A DNA stretch of 64,000 nt from Lentisalinibacter salinarum. GTDB lineage: Bacteria; Pseudomonadota; Gammaproteobacteria; Steroidobacterales; Woeseiaceae. Made by a program: the position numbers and the translations under genes. A model generated the notes under the pieces. It did no database searches. It worked only from the letters and a program-made list of their open reading frames with translations, and was not told where the DNA came from. The stretch spans positions 659,774 to 723,773 of the forward strand of contig NZ_JAPDRH010000001.1 in the NCBI RefSeq assembly GCF_040706555.1. Reading direction: 5' to 3'. Positions 25,626-35,405 of this stretch are shown here, in pieces; position 1 is the first letter of the stretch, and each line of letters opens with the position of its first letter.

Positions 25626-26153
25626 TTACTCCAGCAGCCGCGGATTGACCTTCGTGAATATTCCGTCCGGGTTGTGCCGCCACACCCAGACATGCAGAGT
25701 CCAGAGGCTCCCATCCGTGAACGGCGTCCAGACGTCGCTGTCGCCGGTGAATCCCTCCGGAGCCGGGAGTGTGCAGACCGGCGGTCCGCCACAGAGAGTG
25801 ACGTACTCGATCGCGCGCAGCTCGGCCTTGCCGCCCTGTCCCGGGGTGCAATCGGCGTAGATGAGGATCTCGGGCCGCTCCGCTTCGAACCGGTCGTCCA
25901 GCAGGCCCTGGTTGAGCAGATGGCAGCCAACGCCGTCCAGGAAGAAGCCGATGTCCACGAAACCGTCGGCGTAGGCGGCGTCGATATCGTGGTACCGGGC
26001 CGTGGCTTTGCGGGCTGCCGCCAGCTCCGCGTGCATTTCAGCCGCTGCCGGTGGTGCGGCGGATGCGACCTGTGCGAGCGTGATGCTCTGCACGAGCAGC
26101 ATCAGCGCTGCGAATGTCGAAAATGCCCTTGTGCTGATCATTTTTGTTGTCAT
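25626..26153 (-). CDS. exported protein of unknown function
   Basis: 175 residues with a signal peptide (TFAALMLLVQSITLAQVASA). The mature part begins with a helix (EMHAELAAARKATARYHDID) followed by AYADGFVDIGFFLDGVGCHL. Cysteines near 97, 121 and 137 may form disulfides. The C-terminal WTLHVWVWRHNPDGIFTKVNP is rich in Trp and His. I have seen similar exported proteins in several phyla without assigned function; no motif supports one here. Confidence 0.8.
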   Translation of the reverse strand: MTTKMISTRAFSTFAALMLLVQSITLAQVASAAPPAAAEMHAELAAARKATARYHDIDAAYADGFVDIGFFLDGVGCHLLNQGLLDDRFEAERPEILIYADCTPGQGGKAELRAIEYVTLCGGPPVCTLPAPEGFTGDSDVWTPFTDGSLWTLHVWVWRHNPDGIFTKVNPRLLE

Positions 26154-26439
26154 GGCGAAACCTCCAGTTTGTCTTCTGTACTCGTCGACGCCCGATCGGA
26201 TTGCGGTCGACCGGACGTCGATTCGATTTTCAGTAAGGGAGATCTTTCGGCAAGCTAAGATTTCTTTTTGCCATTAAAGATAATCTTTACCGGGAGCGGA
26301 GCATCCCGCGCGCGCGCCGTTCCGGACGGTCGTCGCTTGAAATTTTACTTTTGGCATCAATGTCTAACGTATAAGCGGTCGATACGAGACCAGCGCCGAC
26401 CGTTCCCGATCACAAAGCCGGCGAGCAGGAGTAAATGCG

Positions 26440-26640
26440 ATGACCGAAGAAGTGACAGCGATCTACGGCGACGCGACGGCCGTCAAGAATGTCGAAGAAG
26501 ATCTTCGTGCGCTTGGTATTCCCAGTGAAACCATCTACGTCGACCGGGACAACCGGAAGGTACGGGTGAAGACCGCCGAATCGACGAAAGCCGAGATCAT
26601 GGAAGTGCTGAAGCGGCACGAACCCGTGGAATTGAGCTGA
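26440..26640 (+). CDS. 66-residue hypothetical protein
   Basis: A small soluble protein (MTEEVTAIYGDATAVKNVEE...) that predicts as beta-alpha-beta with repeated Val/Lys patterns, possibly a ferredoxin-like fold similar to YflT-type stress proteins. It has a good site (CAGGAG) 11 bases before the ATG and no operon partner. It lies between a 286-base gap and the kinase gene. The coding call rests on the ribosome site and balanced composition. Confidence 0.7.
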   Translation: MTEEVTAIYGDATAVKNVEEDLRALGIPSETIYVDRDNRKVRVKTAESTKAEIMEVLKRHEPVELS

Positions 26641-26813
26641 GAAGGCCACGGGAAGATTCCGACAACGGGGTGTAGGCGTTACTCCGGACCGTTCCGGCTA
26701 CTGACTGTCCCCACGCAGCCTGCGGCTACCCCCGCCTCTTACCCGAACCGGCGCATGGCGGCGCGGTTTCGGCTACCCTCCTGCATGACGGGTAAGTCTC
26801 GCAGGATGACCGC

Positions 26814-29474
26814 GTGGCCGCCGACCGCTTCCAGCGCGTAAAGCAGATATTCAACCAGCTCGCCGATCTTCCGCCGGACGAGCGCGCTGCGCGACTGGAT
26901 GCCGCCTGCGGGAGCGACCGGGAATTGCGTGCCGAGGTCGAGGCGCTGCTCGCGGGAGCGGACGCCTCGGACGCTACCCTCCGCCGAGCCGTCGGCAGCG
27001 TGGCCGCGGAAGCGCTGGAAGACTCGCCCGCTTCCAGTGTCGGCCGGCTCTACGGTCCCTGGAGGCTCACGCGGCTGGTCGCACGCGGCGGCATGGGCGC
27101 CGTGTATCTGGCCGAGCGCGCCGACGGCAGCTACGAACAGCAGGCGGCCGTGAAGCTGGTGAACGCGGCGCTGATGTCACCGTTGGCCCTGCGGCGCTTC
27201 GACGACGAACGGCGGATCCTGGCGCGGCTCCAGCACCCCAACATCGCGCGCCTGATCGACGGTGGTAAGACGGCCGACGGCGAGCCCTGGCTCGCCATGG
27301 AATACGTCGACGGCCTGAGGATCGACGAGTACTGTCGAGCCCGGGGTCTCGATACTCCCGCGCGGCTCGCGCTGTTCCGCAAGGTCTGCGCCGCCATCGA
27401 CTATGCCCACCGCAACCTCGTGGTCCACCGCGACATCAAGCCCTCGAACATACTGGTGGACAGCGAGGGTGAACCGAAAGTGCTCGACTTCGGCCTGGCC
27501 AGACTGTTCGAGGACGAAGGCAGCCGGGCAGCACCCACCGTGACCGAGCGCCGTGCGCTCACGCCCCTCTATGCGAGCCCGGAGCAATTGAAGGGGGAGC
27601 CGCTGACGATCTCGACGGACGTCTATTCGCTGTCCGTCCTGCTCTACGAACTCCTGGCCGGCACGAGTCCTTACGAGGCAAGCGCCAACGACCCCGCCGC
27701 ATTGCACTTCGCCATCTGCGACGGCGACCGCGAACCCCCGAGCCTGGCCGCCACGCGGGACGCTGGCGTCGGCTCCGGGGACGGGCGCGAGGCTGCGCGC
27801 GCGCTCAAGGGCGACCTCGACAACATCGTCTTGAAGGGCATGCGCGCCGAGGTCGAGCGCCGCTACGGCACGGTGAGCGAGCTCGTCGAGGACATCGATC
27901 GCTACCTGCGCGACGAACCGGTGATGGCGCGGCCGGACACCTGGCAGTATCGCACCTCGAAGTTCCTGAAGCGCCGGCGCAGCGCCGTGCTGGCGAGTGC
28001 GGGCGTCATCGCCGTTATAGCGACACTGAGCACGCTGTTCATACAGCGCATCATCGCCGAGCGCGATGCGGCGGAAGCGGCTCAGGCACGCGCGGAACAG
28101 ATGACGGCGTTCCTCACCGATCTCTTCGCCAGCGCCGATCGCTTCGAGAGCGCCGGCGAAGAAATTACGGTACGCGATCTGCTCGACGCGGGTGCCGCAC
28201 GCATCCGCACCGAACTCGCGGACCAGCCGGTCGAGCGGGCGCGGCTGATGCAGCGCATCGCCGACACGTACAACGCGCTCAGCCTCAACGAGGAGGCGGC
28301 GGCGCTGTCGCGGGAGGCGTGGGACATCCGGCGCGAAGCCCTCGGCGACAGGCACGTCGAGACACTCGGTTCGAAGCGGAATTATGCGGATTTCGCGCGG
28401 CTGGCCGGCAACGACGTCGACGAGTCGATCGCCCTGCTGCGCGAGGTGCTGGCCGCGCAGATCGACACCGTGGGCCCGGCCTCCCACGAAGTGGCCTCCA
28501 CGCGCAACGCCATAGCGACGGCGCTGCGCTACAAGGGGGATCAGCTCGGCGCGCTGGGGGAATTCCAGGCGGCGCTCGCGATACTCGAGGGTCTGCCGCC
28601 AGGGCACGGCGACCGCCGTTTCCGGGTGAACGTGCTGAATCAGATCGGCAACATCAACGAGTCCCTGGACGATGTCGACGGGGCCATCGGCCATTACCGC
28701 CGGGCGCTCGATATTCTGGAGGAGCGCGGTGAACCGAATCATCCGCTGGTGGGCGCGCTGCTGAACAATATCGGTGTCGCACTCCGCCGGCAGGGCGACC
28801 TGGAAGAGGCGCTGACGTACCTGGAGCGCGCGGTGGAGCACACCCGTCGGGTCCTCGGCGAGGAGAGCGAGGACTACGAGGTGCAGCTATCGTCGCTCGG
28901 CAGGGTGCTGGGTCAGCTGGGCCGTTTCGAGGAAGCCAACCGGGCGCTCGACCAGGCGCGCGGCGTGGCGGAAAAGCTCTACGGCACCGATCACCCGTTC
29001 TATGCGTGGCACCTGGTCAACAAGGCACGGATGCGCCAGCTTCAGAACGATCACGCGGCCGCGCTGGCCCTGCTCGACGAGGCGATCCCCGTCTACCGGG
29101 CCGCCTACGGTGACTATCACCCGTTCCTCGCCGCTGCGGAGATCGGTTACGCCGTGTCCTCTTTCGAGACGGGAGACGTGCAGGGCGCCGCGGCACAGGC
29201 CCGCGAGACGCTGGATCGCATGCGTGAGTATCCCGATCACGAGCGCCACGTGGAGGCGCTCGGCCGAAGCATCCTGGGCCGGGCGCTCGGCCGCCTCGGT
29301 CACGATGTCGAGGCAAGGGAACTACTCACCGGCGCGGTCGCGAGCCAGCGCGAGCTGTACGGCGACGAGCATCCGCTCACGGCGCAGACCGCCGGCTACC
29401 TCGTGGAGTTCCTGGACGAGCGCGGCGAGACCGGCGAGGCCGATCGGTATCGGGGGCTGACGGCGGCGCGTTGA
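26814..29474 (+). CDS. Ser/Thr protein kinase with TPR C-terminus
   Basis: 886 residues, starting with GTG. Residues about 80-360 are a Hanks-type kinase: RGGMGAVYL glycine loop, AAVKLVN lysine near 112, catalytic VHRDIKPSN near 207, and DFG in VLDFGLARLF. A single membrane helix (VLASAGVIAVIATLSTLFI) near 395 separates it from about ten TPR units. The family is common in bacteria with an adjacent ECF-type sigma factor; none is found here. The kinase probably senses or signals through its extracytoplasmic TPR part. Its targets are unknown. Confidence 0.92.
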   Translation: MAADRFQRVKQIFNQLADLPPDERAARLDAACGSDRELRAEVEALLAGADASDATLRRAVGSVAAEALEDSPASSVGRLYGPWRLTRLVARGGMGAVYLAERADGSYEQQAAVKLVNAALMSPLALRRFDDERRILARLQHPNIARLIDGGKTADGEPWLAMEYVDGLRIDEYCRARGLDTPARLALFRKVCAAIDYAHRNLVVHRDIKPSNILVDSEGEPKVLDFGLARLFEDEGSRAAPTVTERRALTPLYASPEQLKGEPLTISTDVYSLSVLLYELLAGTSPYEASANDPAALHFAICDGDREPPSLAATRDAGVGSGDGREAARALKGDLDNIVLKGMRAEVERRYGTVSELVEDIDRYLRDEPVMARPDTWQYRTSKFLKRRRSAVLASAGVIAVIATLSTLFIQRIIAERDAAEAAQARAEQMTAFLTDLFASADRFESAGEEITVRDLLDAGAARIRTELADQPVERARLMQRIADTYNALSLNEEAAALSREAWDIRREALGDRHVETLGSKRNYADFARLAGNDVDESIALLREVLAAQIDTVGPASHEVASTRNAIATALRYKGDQLGALGEFQAALAILEGLPPGHGDRRFRVNVLNQIGNINESLDDVDGAIGHYRRALDILEERGEPNHPLVGALLNNIGVALRRQGDLEEALTYLERAVEHTRRVLGEESEDYEVQLSSLGRVLGQLGRFEEANRALDQARGVAEKLYGTDHPFYAWHLVNKARMRQLQNDHAAALALLDEAIPVYRAAYGDYHPFLAAAEIGYAVSSFETGDVQGAAAQARETLDRMREYPDHERHVEALGRSILGRALGRLGHDVEARELLTGAVASQRELYGDEHPLTAQTAGYLVEFLDERGETGEADRYRGLTAAR

Positions 29475-29658
29475 CCGCCCCGGCCGGTCGCTCTCCGGCT
29501 TATCCTGTGCTCGTCGTATGAGCCCGTATTATGTTATGTGGCCTGTAGTGACACTCGGAAGCTTGCTACTCTGCCATGGTTAGTCGAGCGACCTCAGAAC
29601 ACCAAGTAATTCGTCGCCGACCAACCGATATGTCTTGCCTGAACAACGAGGGGGAGCG

Positions 29659-30969
29659 ATGAAAACTCTCAGGATACGAATACCTGCCGCCCTGGTCGCG
29701 CTGGCGCTCGGCTTGTCCGTCAACGCCCATGCCGCCAAGAACGAATGGGACAGAATCGATCTCGAAGGACCGATCGAGGTTACGCTTTCGGACGGCAGAA
29801 CCCGAATGCTGGAACCGTCCTGCAGCGGTGGTCCGAAACCGGTCCTGAACGAGAACGGCGATCCCACCGGCGCAATCGAGCCGGCAAATACCGATTTCTT
29901 CTTCTTCGTCCAGAGAGGCAATCCCAACAGGCTGCTCGTCGGACTCGACGGTGGCGGTGCGTGCTGGGATGCTGTGACCTGCATCGGTTCGCCGTTGCAG
30001 GAAGAGCTGGGCGTTCTTCCGCCGCCGCTCGATCAGCTCATCGAGGACTCGACCTACACGCAGGAACTGGACGAGACGGCGGAGGGCCTGGCACAGGCGG
30101 GCGGCATCTTCGATGCGCGCAATCCCGACAACCCGTTCGCGAATTACACCAAGGTATTCATTCCCTATTGTTCGGGTGACATTCACTGGGGCTCGAAGGA
30201 TACCGAGTACACGCTGGGGCCGATTACCTGGACCATCCGCCATCGCGGCTCGGACAATCTGCTGGCCGTGGTCGACTGGCTGAAGAAAAACGGGCGCGAG
30301 GCCTACAACATCGACTTCGACCGGACCAGGGATCTCATGGTGACCGGTGCCAGTGCCGGCGGCTACGGCGCGACTTTCGCCTTCCCGTATATCGCCGAGC
30401 TCACGCCGCGCGCGCGGCTGAACCTGGTCTCGGACGCCGCCATCGGCGTGACGACGACCAGTTTCTTCAAGACCGCGATATACGACCCGGCCACGGGGAC
30501 CGCGAACTGGGGCACCGAGAAGAATCTGCCTCCGGTCCTGGACGAGGCGGCCCTTGCTGCGCGTGCGGATTCCGGCAACCCCAGCGCTCTCTCCCGGGAC
30601 GTTTTCGGTTATACAGCCGCTTTCTATCCGGACGCGAAGCTCGCTTCTCTCACGACGAATCTCGACCTCGTCCAGGTCGGTTTCTACGCGTTGGCGAGGC
30701 TCGCCGATGATCCGACCGTGCCGTCCGAACAGATTGCGTTGGAGTGGTACACGACGATGGCGACCGAGACGTTTCTGACGTCTCAGTTCATCCCGAACTA
30801 TCGCTACTACATCGAGGACGGGACGTTCCACACGTTCATCGGCAGCGACGTACGCACCTACGGTCCCGGTGCAGAGGGCGTCCCGCTCGCGGAATGGCTG
30901 CGCGCGATGACGAAGCCCGGCAAGCGCACGTGGGAGAACCTGGACGACGGACCGCCGTCGGGTCCCTGA
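29659..30969 (+). CDS. pectin acetylesterase-like hydrolase, exported
   Basis: 436 residues from the ATG at 29659, with GGGGGAG 3 bases upstream; a signal peptide ends near VNAHAAK. The alpha/beta hydrolase pattern of the PAE/Notum family is visible: LVGLDGGGACWD (oxyanion region) and the nucleophile elbow GASAGGYGA with S232. His is expected near the C-terminus (GTFHTFIGSD). The family removes acetyl or acyl groups from polysaccharides or proteins outside the cell; the true substrate here is not known. Confidence 0.88.
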   Translation: MKTLRIRIPAALVALALGLSVNAHAAKNEWDRIDLEGPIEVTLSDGRTRMLEPSCSGGPKPVLNENGDPTGAIEPANTDFFFFVQRGNPNRLLVGLDGGGACWDAVTCIGSPLQEELGVLPPPLDQLIEDSTYTQELDETAEGLAQAGGIFDARNPDNPFANYTKVFIPYCSGDIHWGSKDTEYTLGPITWTIRHRGSDNLLAVVDWLKKNGREAYNIDFDRTRDLMVTGASAGGYGATFAFPYIAELTPRARLNLVSDAAIGVTTTSFFKTAIYDPATGTANWGTEKNLPPVLDEAALAARADSGNPSALSRDVFGYTAAFYPDAKLASLTTNLDLVQVGFYALARLADDPTVPSEQIALEWYTTMATETFLTSQFIPNYRYYIEDGTFHTFIGSDVRTYGPGAEGVPLAEWLRAMTKPGKRTWENLDDGPPSGP

Positions 30970-30994
30970 TCTCCCGCCGTTTCCGACGTAGCGG

Positions 30995-31240
30995 ATGACG
31001 AGCGCCGCCAACCACGGCATTCACATCTCCGACTGCTCGCTGGCCGACGACTGCGGCGGCGGTTCCGGCGGCGGCGGCGAGGCCGGCGACGGATCTCTCT
31101 GGGTGCTGATGGAGAACTCCACCATCGACGAAAACCTGGACGAAGGCGTGGACATGGCCGAGGAAGAGGGCGACGGCGACCTGCAGATCAATGTGCGCAG
31201 CACCACGACGGTGGGCAACGACGACGGCGAGCTGCGTTGA
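30995..31240 (+). pseudogene. parallel beta-helix repeat protein, fragment
   Basis: An 81-residue frame with imperfect repeats: GIHISDCSLADDC, then VLMENSTIDENLDEGVDMAEEEGDGD and VRSTTTVGNDDGELR. This is the acidic, Asn/Asp-rich texture of right-handed beta-helix (pectate-lyase-like) repeats, but no signal peptide or other repeats precede it. It is likely the surviving C-terminal end of a larger gene, closed by a strong terminator. It may also be a short real gene. Confidence 0.45.
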
Positions 31241-31271
31241 TCCGCAGCCCGCCGGCACGCCGGCTGACGGA

Positions 31272-31301
31272 AGCCCCGCCTCTGCGCGGGGCTTTCTATT
31301 T
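31272..31301 (+). terminator. rho-independent terminator
   Basis: Stem AGCCCCGC (31272-31279) and GCGGGGCT (31286-31293), followed by TTTCTATTTT. It ends the beta-helix fragment transcript. Confidence 0.85.
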
Positions 31302-31389
31302 TCCGGATACTACGTGGGGGTGACGTGCCGTATCTCGGGCTTCCGCTATCGCTCTCCGCGCTATACTGAAAGCCTTGGGGGGCACAAAC

Positions 31390-33312
31390 ATGACGCCAGC
31401 CGGCGACTTCACCAGGGGCTTCTTGCTCGGGTCGCACACCGTCCTCCCGGACCGCGGGGAGATCGTCAGCGCGTCCGGTGAGGCGCGCCATGTCGAGCCG
31501 AAGGTGATGGACGTGCTCCTCTGTCTCGTCGGACAGAAGGGCGAGCTCGTCACCAAGCAGCAGCTCGTCGACGCCGTGTGGGATGGCCGCCCGGTTACCG
31601 ACGAGGTGATCGCCCGCTGCATCTCGGCGCTGCGCGGCCATCTCGGCGACGACCACAAGTCCCCGAAATTTGTCGAGACGCTGCCGAAGCGAGGCTATCG
31701 GCTCATCGCGGAGGTTGCACCACTCGAGCCGGGACAGCGCACCGAGACCGCCCCGCGGAGTAAGCGTTCGCTCGGCCGGCTGGCGGCGGTTTTCATCCCC
31801 GTCATGGCCGCCATCGGCTGGTGGGTGCTGCAGGACGGCGGGCCGGAGCGGGCCGGCAACAGCATCGAATCGATTGCCGTGCTGCCGTTCACGAATATGA
31901 GTGCCGAGGACATGCAATACCTCGCGGACGGCGTCACGGAGGAGCTCACCTACGCGCTGGCGCTGGAGCCCCGGCTGAAGGTCGCCGCGCGCACCACCGC
32001 CTTCCAGTTCCGGAATACGGCACTCGACGTCCGCGAGATCGGTGACCTCATCGACGTGGACAGCATCATCGAGGGGAGCGTGCGGCGGGAAGGCGACCGG
32101 TTGCGCGTGACGGCACAGCTGATCGACGCCCGTAGCGGCTACCATCTCTGGGTGGCGTCGTTCGACGGCCGCATCGACGACGTCTTCAGGCTTCAGCGGC
32201 AGGTGGCGGACAGGGTCCGCGAGTCCATCGGATCCGGCGAGATCGACGGACCGGCCCCGGTCCGTTCGGAGCCCGCCAGTTTCGTCGCCTACGATCTCTA
32301 TCTCCGGGGCCGCTACGCGCTGCATCTGCGCGGATCACCCGCTCTCGAGCGGGCCATCGGCCAGTTCCGCGAGGCAATAGCGCTGGATCCCGGCTTCGGA
32401 CCGGCCTACCTGGAGCTGGCCAACGCGCTGCTGCTCCTGCCGAGCTACAGCAGCGATTACGGCGAGGATTCCTACGACGATGCGCTGCGGGTGATCGAAC
32501 AGGGCATGCAGGCCGATCCTGCCATTGCCGATGCGGCGGCCGCGGTCAACGGCTACATCGCCACCAAGCGGGGGCAGTGGCTGGCGGCCGACCGGGCGTA
32601 CCAGACCGCGCTCGGTGCGCCGCAGGCCTCGTCCACGACCCACCAGTGGTACTCGTACATGCTGGCGAGCGTCGGACGCTTCGACGATGCCCGGGAACAG
32701 GCGCGCCAGGCGCGCCGGCTCGATCCGCTGTCCCCCGTCGTCGTCAGCCGGCTCGCCATCCTCAACCTCTGGGCGGACGACGATGCCGTGGCGGCGGAGC
32801 AGTTCGCCGTGGCCAACGAGCTCGGCATCCGCAGCTCGCTGCACAACGAGGCGCAGTTGTTGCTGCTGGTCCGTCGGGGGGAGATCGAGCGCGCGAGGGA
32901 ACTCATGCGGCAAGCCAGCCAGGGGGCGCTGCCGGTCTGGCTGGACGCCGCGCTCGACTGTGTCGGCAACAGTAATCGCTGCGACGAGGCCACGGCGGTG
33001 ATCGAGGGTGAGCAGGGGATCCCGCCACGGGTCCGGCTGATCGCCTGGGCGGTGCTCGGGCGCTCCGGGCGTGTGGCAGAGGTCGCCGGCCTGCTGGCAA
33101 CCGATATCGACGCCTTCGAACCGGAACTTCTGTTCATCCGCGAGCTCTCCGGCTTCCGGTCCGATCCCGCATTCGACCGCCTGCTGGACGCCACCGGCAT
33201 CCGGGCCTACTGGGCCGAGGCAGGCTGCCGCCGGGTCGAGGACCACGTGGCATGCGGCAGCGCCGCCACCGCCGGGGTAGACGGCCCGTACGCCTCCTCA
33301 GGGCTTCCTTAG
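31390..33312 (+). CDS. CadC-like winged-helix regulator with TPR sensor
   Basis: 640 residues from the ATG at 31390; the frame is open back to a TTG at 31375. The N-terminal OmpR-type DNA-binding domain is clear (VEPKVMDVLLCLVGQKGELV, KRGYRLIAEV), followed by a membrane helix (LAAVFIPVMAAIGWWVLQD). The periplasmic part begins with the FlgO-like domain (SIAVLPFTNMSAEDMQYLAD) and continues with TPRs. Proteins of this design sense a periplasmic signal and bind DNA directly. The target genes are unknown; the two lipoproteins downstream are candidates. Confidence 0.9.
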   Translation: MTPAGDFTRGFLLGSHTVLPDRGEIVSASGEARHVEPKVMDVLLCLVGQKGELVTKQQLVDAVWDGRPVTDEVIARCISALRGHLGDDHKSPKFVETLPKRGYRLIAEVAPLEPGQRTETAPRSKRSLGRLAAVFIPVMAAIGWWVLQDGGPERAGNSIESIAVLPFTNMSAEDMQYLADGVTEELTYALALEPRLKVAARTTAFQFRNTALDVREIGDLIDVDSIIEGSVRREGDRLRVTAQLIDARSGYHLWVASFDGRIDDVFRLQRQVADRVRESIGSGEIDGPAPVRSEPASFVAYDLYLRGRYALHLRGSPALERAIGQFREAIALDPGFGPAYLELANALLLLPSYSSDYGEDSYDDALRVIEQGMQADPAIADAAAAVNGYIATKRGQWLAADRAYQTALGAPQASSTTHQWYSYMLASVGRFDDAREQARQARRLDPLSPVVVSRLAILNLWADDDAVAAEQFAVANELGIRSSLHNEAQLLLLVRRGEIERARELMRQASQGALPVWLDAALDCVGNSNRCDEATAVIEGEQGIPPRVRLIAWAVLGRSGRVAEVAGLLATDIDAFEPELLFIRELSGFRSDPAFDRLLDATGIRAYWAEAGCRRVEDHVACGSAATAGVDGPYASSGLP

Positions 33313-33394
33313 AGAAAAATCAGCGGGTCTTCAGGGCGGCAGGTCGCCCGCCGCCTAGTGTGGTTGCTCCTACTCGAAGAACGGGAGCAACCAC

Positions 33395-33778
33395 ATGATT
33401 TATCGGATTCTGATCTGCGCACTCACGTCGCTGTCGTTGCTGGGCTGCACGACCATGCGGCCCATGAACGCCGGCTCGGCGGAGCTGACGGCTCAACTCG
33501 AGTCGGGTGACCACATCATCGCGTACGAGCGCAGCGGACGGGTCATCGACATGACCCTGACCGAGATCGGTGACGGGATGCTGCATGGGCACACCGACGA
33601 TCCGGCGGCATCTCCGGTGACCGTCGACATCCGCGATATCGAACGCCTCGAGGTCGAGAAGATCGATCCGGGCAAATCCATGCTGGCCGGTGTCGGCGCC
33701 GTCGTCATCGTGGTGCCGCTGATCCTGCTCGCAGCGCTGGCGGCATCCGGTCCCATCGGTATCCCCAGTCACCACTAA
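33395..33778 (+). CDS. small lipoprotein, paralogue A
   Basis: 127 residues, lipobox LSLLGC (Cys at 18). A soluble beta domain (GDHIIAYERSGRVIDMTLTE) is followed by a C-terminal hydrophobic segment (VGAVVIVVPLILLAALAA). It is paralogous to the next gene: GDHIIAYERSGRVIDM matches GDHVIVYEDTGRIVDM, and both have DI.R.E.VEVE.I..G. Function unknown. GGGAGCAAC precedes the ATG. Confidence 0.8.
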   Translation: MIYRILICALTSLSLLGCTTMRPMNAGSAELTAQLESGDHIIAYERSGRVIDMTLTEIGDGMLHGHTDDPAASPVTVDIRDIERLEVEKIDPGKSMLAGVGAVVIVVPLILLAALAASGPIGIPSHH

Positions 33779-33805
33779 GCCTTTCAGATAGGACAGGAGC
33801 CGATT

Positions 33806-34174
33806 ATGAAACGCATCATCATCAGCTGGGCCCTCGTGTCGCTGCTGTTTGCCTCGACGGGCTGCACCACCATGCGGGAGGTGCGTCCCGGAGAGCGGCC
33901 GCTGCGGGAGGTACTGCGGACCGGCGATCACGTCATCGTGTACGAGGACACCGGTCGCATAGTCGACATGCGCTACGTATGGACGGACGGCACGACCCTC
34001 CGCGGGAGCCTGTTCGCGGATGGTCTGACCCCGGTCGAGGTCGAGATCGATCGCATCGAGCGGGTAGAGGTAGAGCGCATCGCCGCCGGGCGCACCGGCC
34101 TGGCGGTGGTCGGCGGCATCATCATGGCCCCCATCGCGGCGCTGGGGCTCGGCATGGCACTCGCGGAACAGTAA
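33806..34174 (+). CDS. small lipoprotein, paralogue B
   Basis: 122 residues, lipobox ASTGC, then TTMREVRP as in the preceding gene (TTMRPMNA). The domain order (beta domain, then C-terminal membrane helix) is the same, so the pair is a tandem duplication. The site GGACAGGAG lies 9 bases before the ATG. The role is unknown; the domain resembles SH3-like or YbbD-like envelope lipoproteins only loosely. Confidence 0.8.
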   Translation: MKRIIISWALVSLLFASTGCTTMREVRPGERPLREVLRTGDHVIVYEDTGRIVDMRYVWTDGTTLRGSLFADGLTPVEVEIDRIERVEVERIAAGRTGLAVVGGIIMAPIAALGLGMALAEQ

Positions 34175-34330
34175 CCGCATGCCGCGCCATCACTGGAAAT
34201 CAGCCATTCCTCAGGCATTCCTCAGGGGAACTTCAGGCCGGATCACCCACCCACACGGCAGCCTGCAGTCACCGGTCGCGGGGGCCGGTGCGGGAGTCCC
34301 TCCCGCCAGCAAATCAAATAGGTGAAACCC

Positions 34331-35287
34331 ATGAAAAACTGCACTGCAATCAATACGAAGCAACTACGATTCTCTGTTACCGGTATCGTTGCCGCGTTGG
34401 TCTTCGGTCTTGCCGGCCAGTCGACGGCGTGGGCGGCGGAGTACGAGCGCATCGTCGCCTTCGGCGACAGCCTGATGGACTCGGGCAACGCCTTCGTGCT
34501 CACCGGCGAGGTCTCGACACCGCCGTTCGATCCGGTGCCGAGCGGCGCCTACGCGATCGGAGGGCACCACTTCAGCAACGGTCGCACCTGGGTGGAGCAG
34601 CTGGGCGAGGCGATGGGCCTCCAGCGCTCCACCGGACCGTCGGCTCGCAACCCCGGTGTCTTCTCGAATTACGCCATCGGCGGTTCGCGCGCCCGTTCCG
34701 GCAGCGGCAGCCCTTCGGCCACACAGCAGGTCAGCCAGTTCCTGACCGACAGCGGTGGAGTGGCTTCGAGCCGCGATCTCTACCTGTTCGGGTTCGGCGG
34801 CAACGACGTACGGGATGCGATGCTGCAGCAGAATGGTTCCCTGATCGGCGAGGCCGTTTTCGGCATCCGTGACAATCTGCTGGCCCTGTGCTCGGCCGGC
34901 GCGGGTCACATCGTCATCGCAAACGTGCCGAACGTGGGTGTGGTGCCGGGAATCCAGCGATTCGGCGAGCCGGTCATCGGCTTCGCCACGCTGCTCTCCG
35001 CCGCGCTGAATACGGGCGTGCAGCAGTGGGTGGCTCAGTATGTGCAGCCGCAGTGCCCGAATACGCGCTTCGACACGCTGGATACGTTCGCACTCTCCGG
35101 CGCGGTCTTCGCCACTCCCGGGTTCTTCGGATTCGAAGACGCCGAGCCCTGCCTCACTTTCGGCGTCATCGATAACGCGGTGTGCGACCGGCCGGACGCG
35201 AAGTTCTTCTGGGATGCCCTCCACCCGACCCGTGCGGGTCATGCGTTGATCGCCGCCCAGGCGATGGACTTGCTCGGACAGGGCTGA
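34331..35287 (+). CDS. SGNH/GDSL esterase, exported
   Basis: 318 residues from the ATG at 34331; a GTG three codons earlier is possible. A signal peptide ends near STAWAAE. The GDSL blocks are present: FGDSLMDSGN (S47), the Gly of block II (NYAIGGSRA), GFGGND (block III Asn) and DALHPT with the catalytic His (block V). Unlike EstA-type autotransporters it has no C-terminal barrel, so it should be a secreted or periplasmic esterase/lipase. Confidence 0.9.
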   Translation: MKNCTAINTKQLRFSVTGIVAALVFGLAGQSTAWAAEYERIVAFGDSLMDSGNAFVLTGEVSTPPFDPVPSGAYAIGGHHFSNGRTWVEQLGEAMGLQRSTGPSARNPGVFSNYAIGGSRARSGSGSPSATQQVSQFLTDSGGVASSRDLYLFGFGGNDVRDAMLQQNGSLIGEAVFGIRDNLLALCSAGAGHIVIANVPNVGVVPGIQRFGEPVIGFATLLSAALNTGVQQWVAQYVQPQCPNTRFDTLDTFALSGAVFATPGFFGFEDAEPCLTFGVIDNAVCDRPDAKFFWDALHPTRAGHALIAAQAMDLLGQG

Positions 35288-35301
35288 CGGCGAACTAAAA
35301 A

Positions 35302-35336
35302 GACCCGCGCCGCTTTGCCGGCGGCGCGGGCCTTTT
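35302..35336. terminator. bidirectional rho-independent terminator
   Basis: Stem of CCCGCGCCGC with GCGGCGCGGG, flanked by A- and T-rich bases (AAAAAGA, CCTTTTCC). It lies between the convergent esterase and pseudopilin genes. Confidence 0.85.
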
Positions 35337-35405
35337 CCGTCTGGGATGCGAGCCGCGGGCCCGATCAGGACTCGTCATCCGGATCCGGTCTGCCCGGCCG
35401 ATGGC

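Noticed and set aside
27177..28841. A 554-codon minus-strand frame across the kinase gene
   Set aside because: Antisense shadow of a clear kinase-TPR protein.
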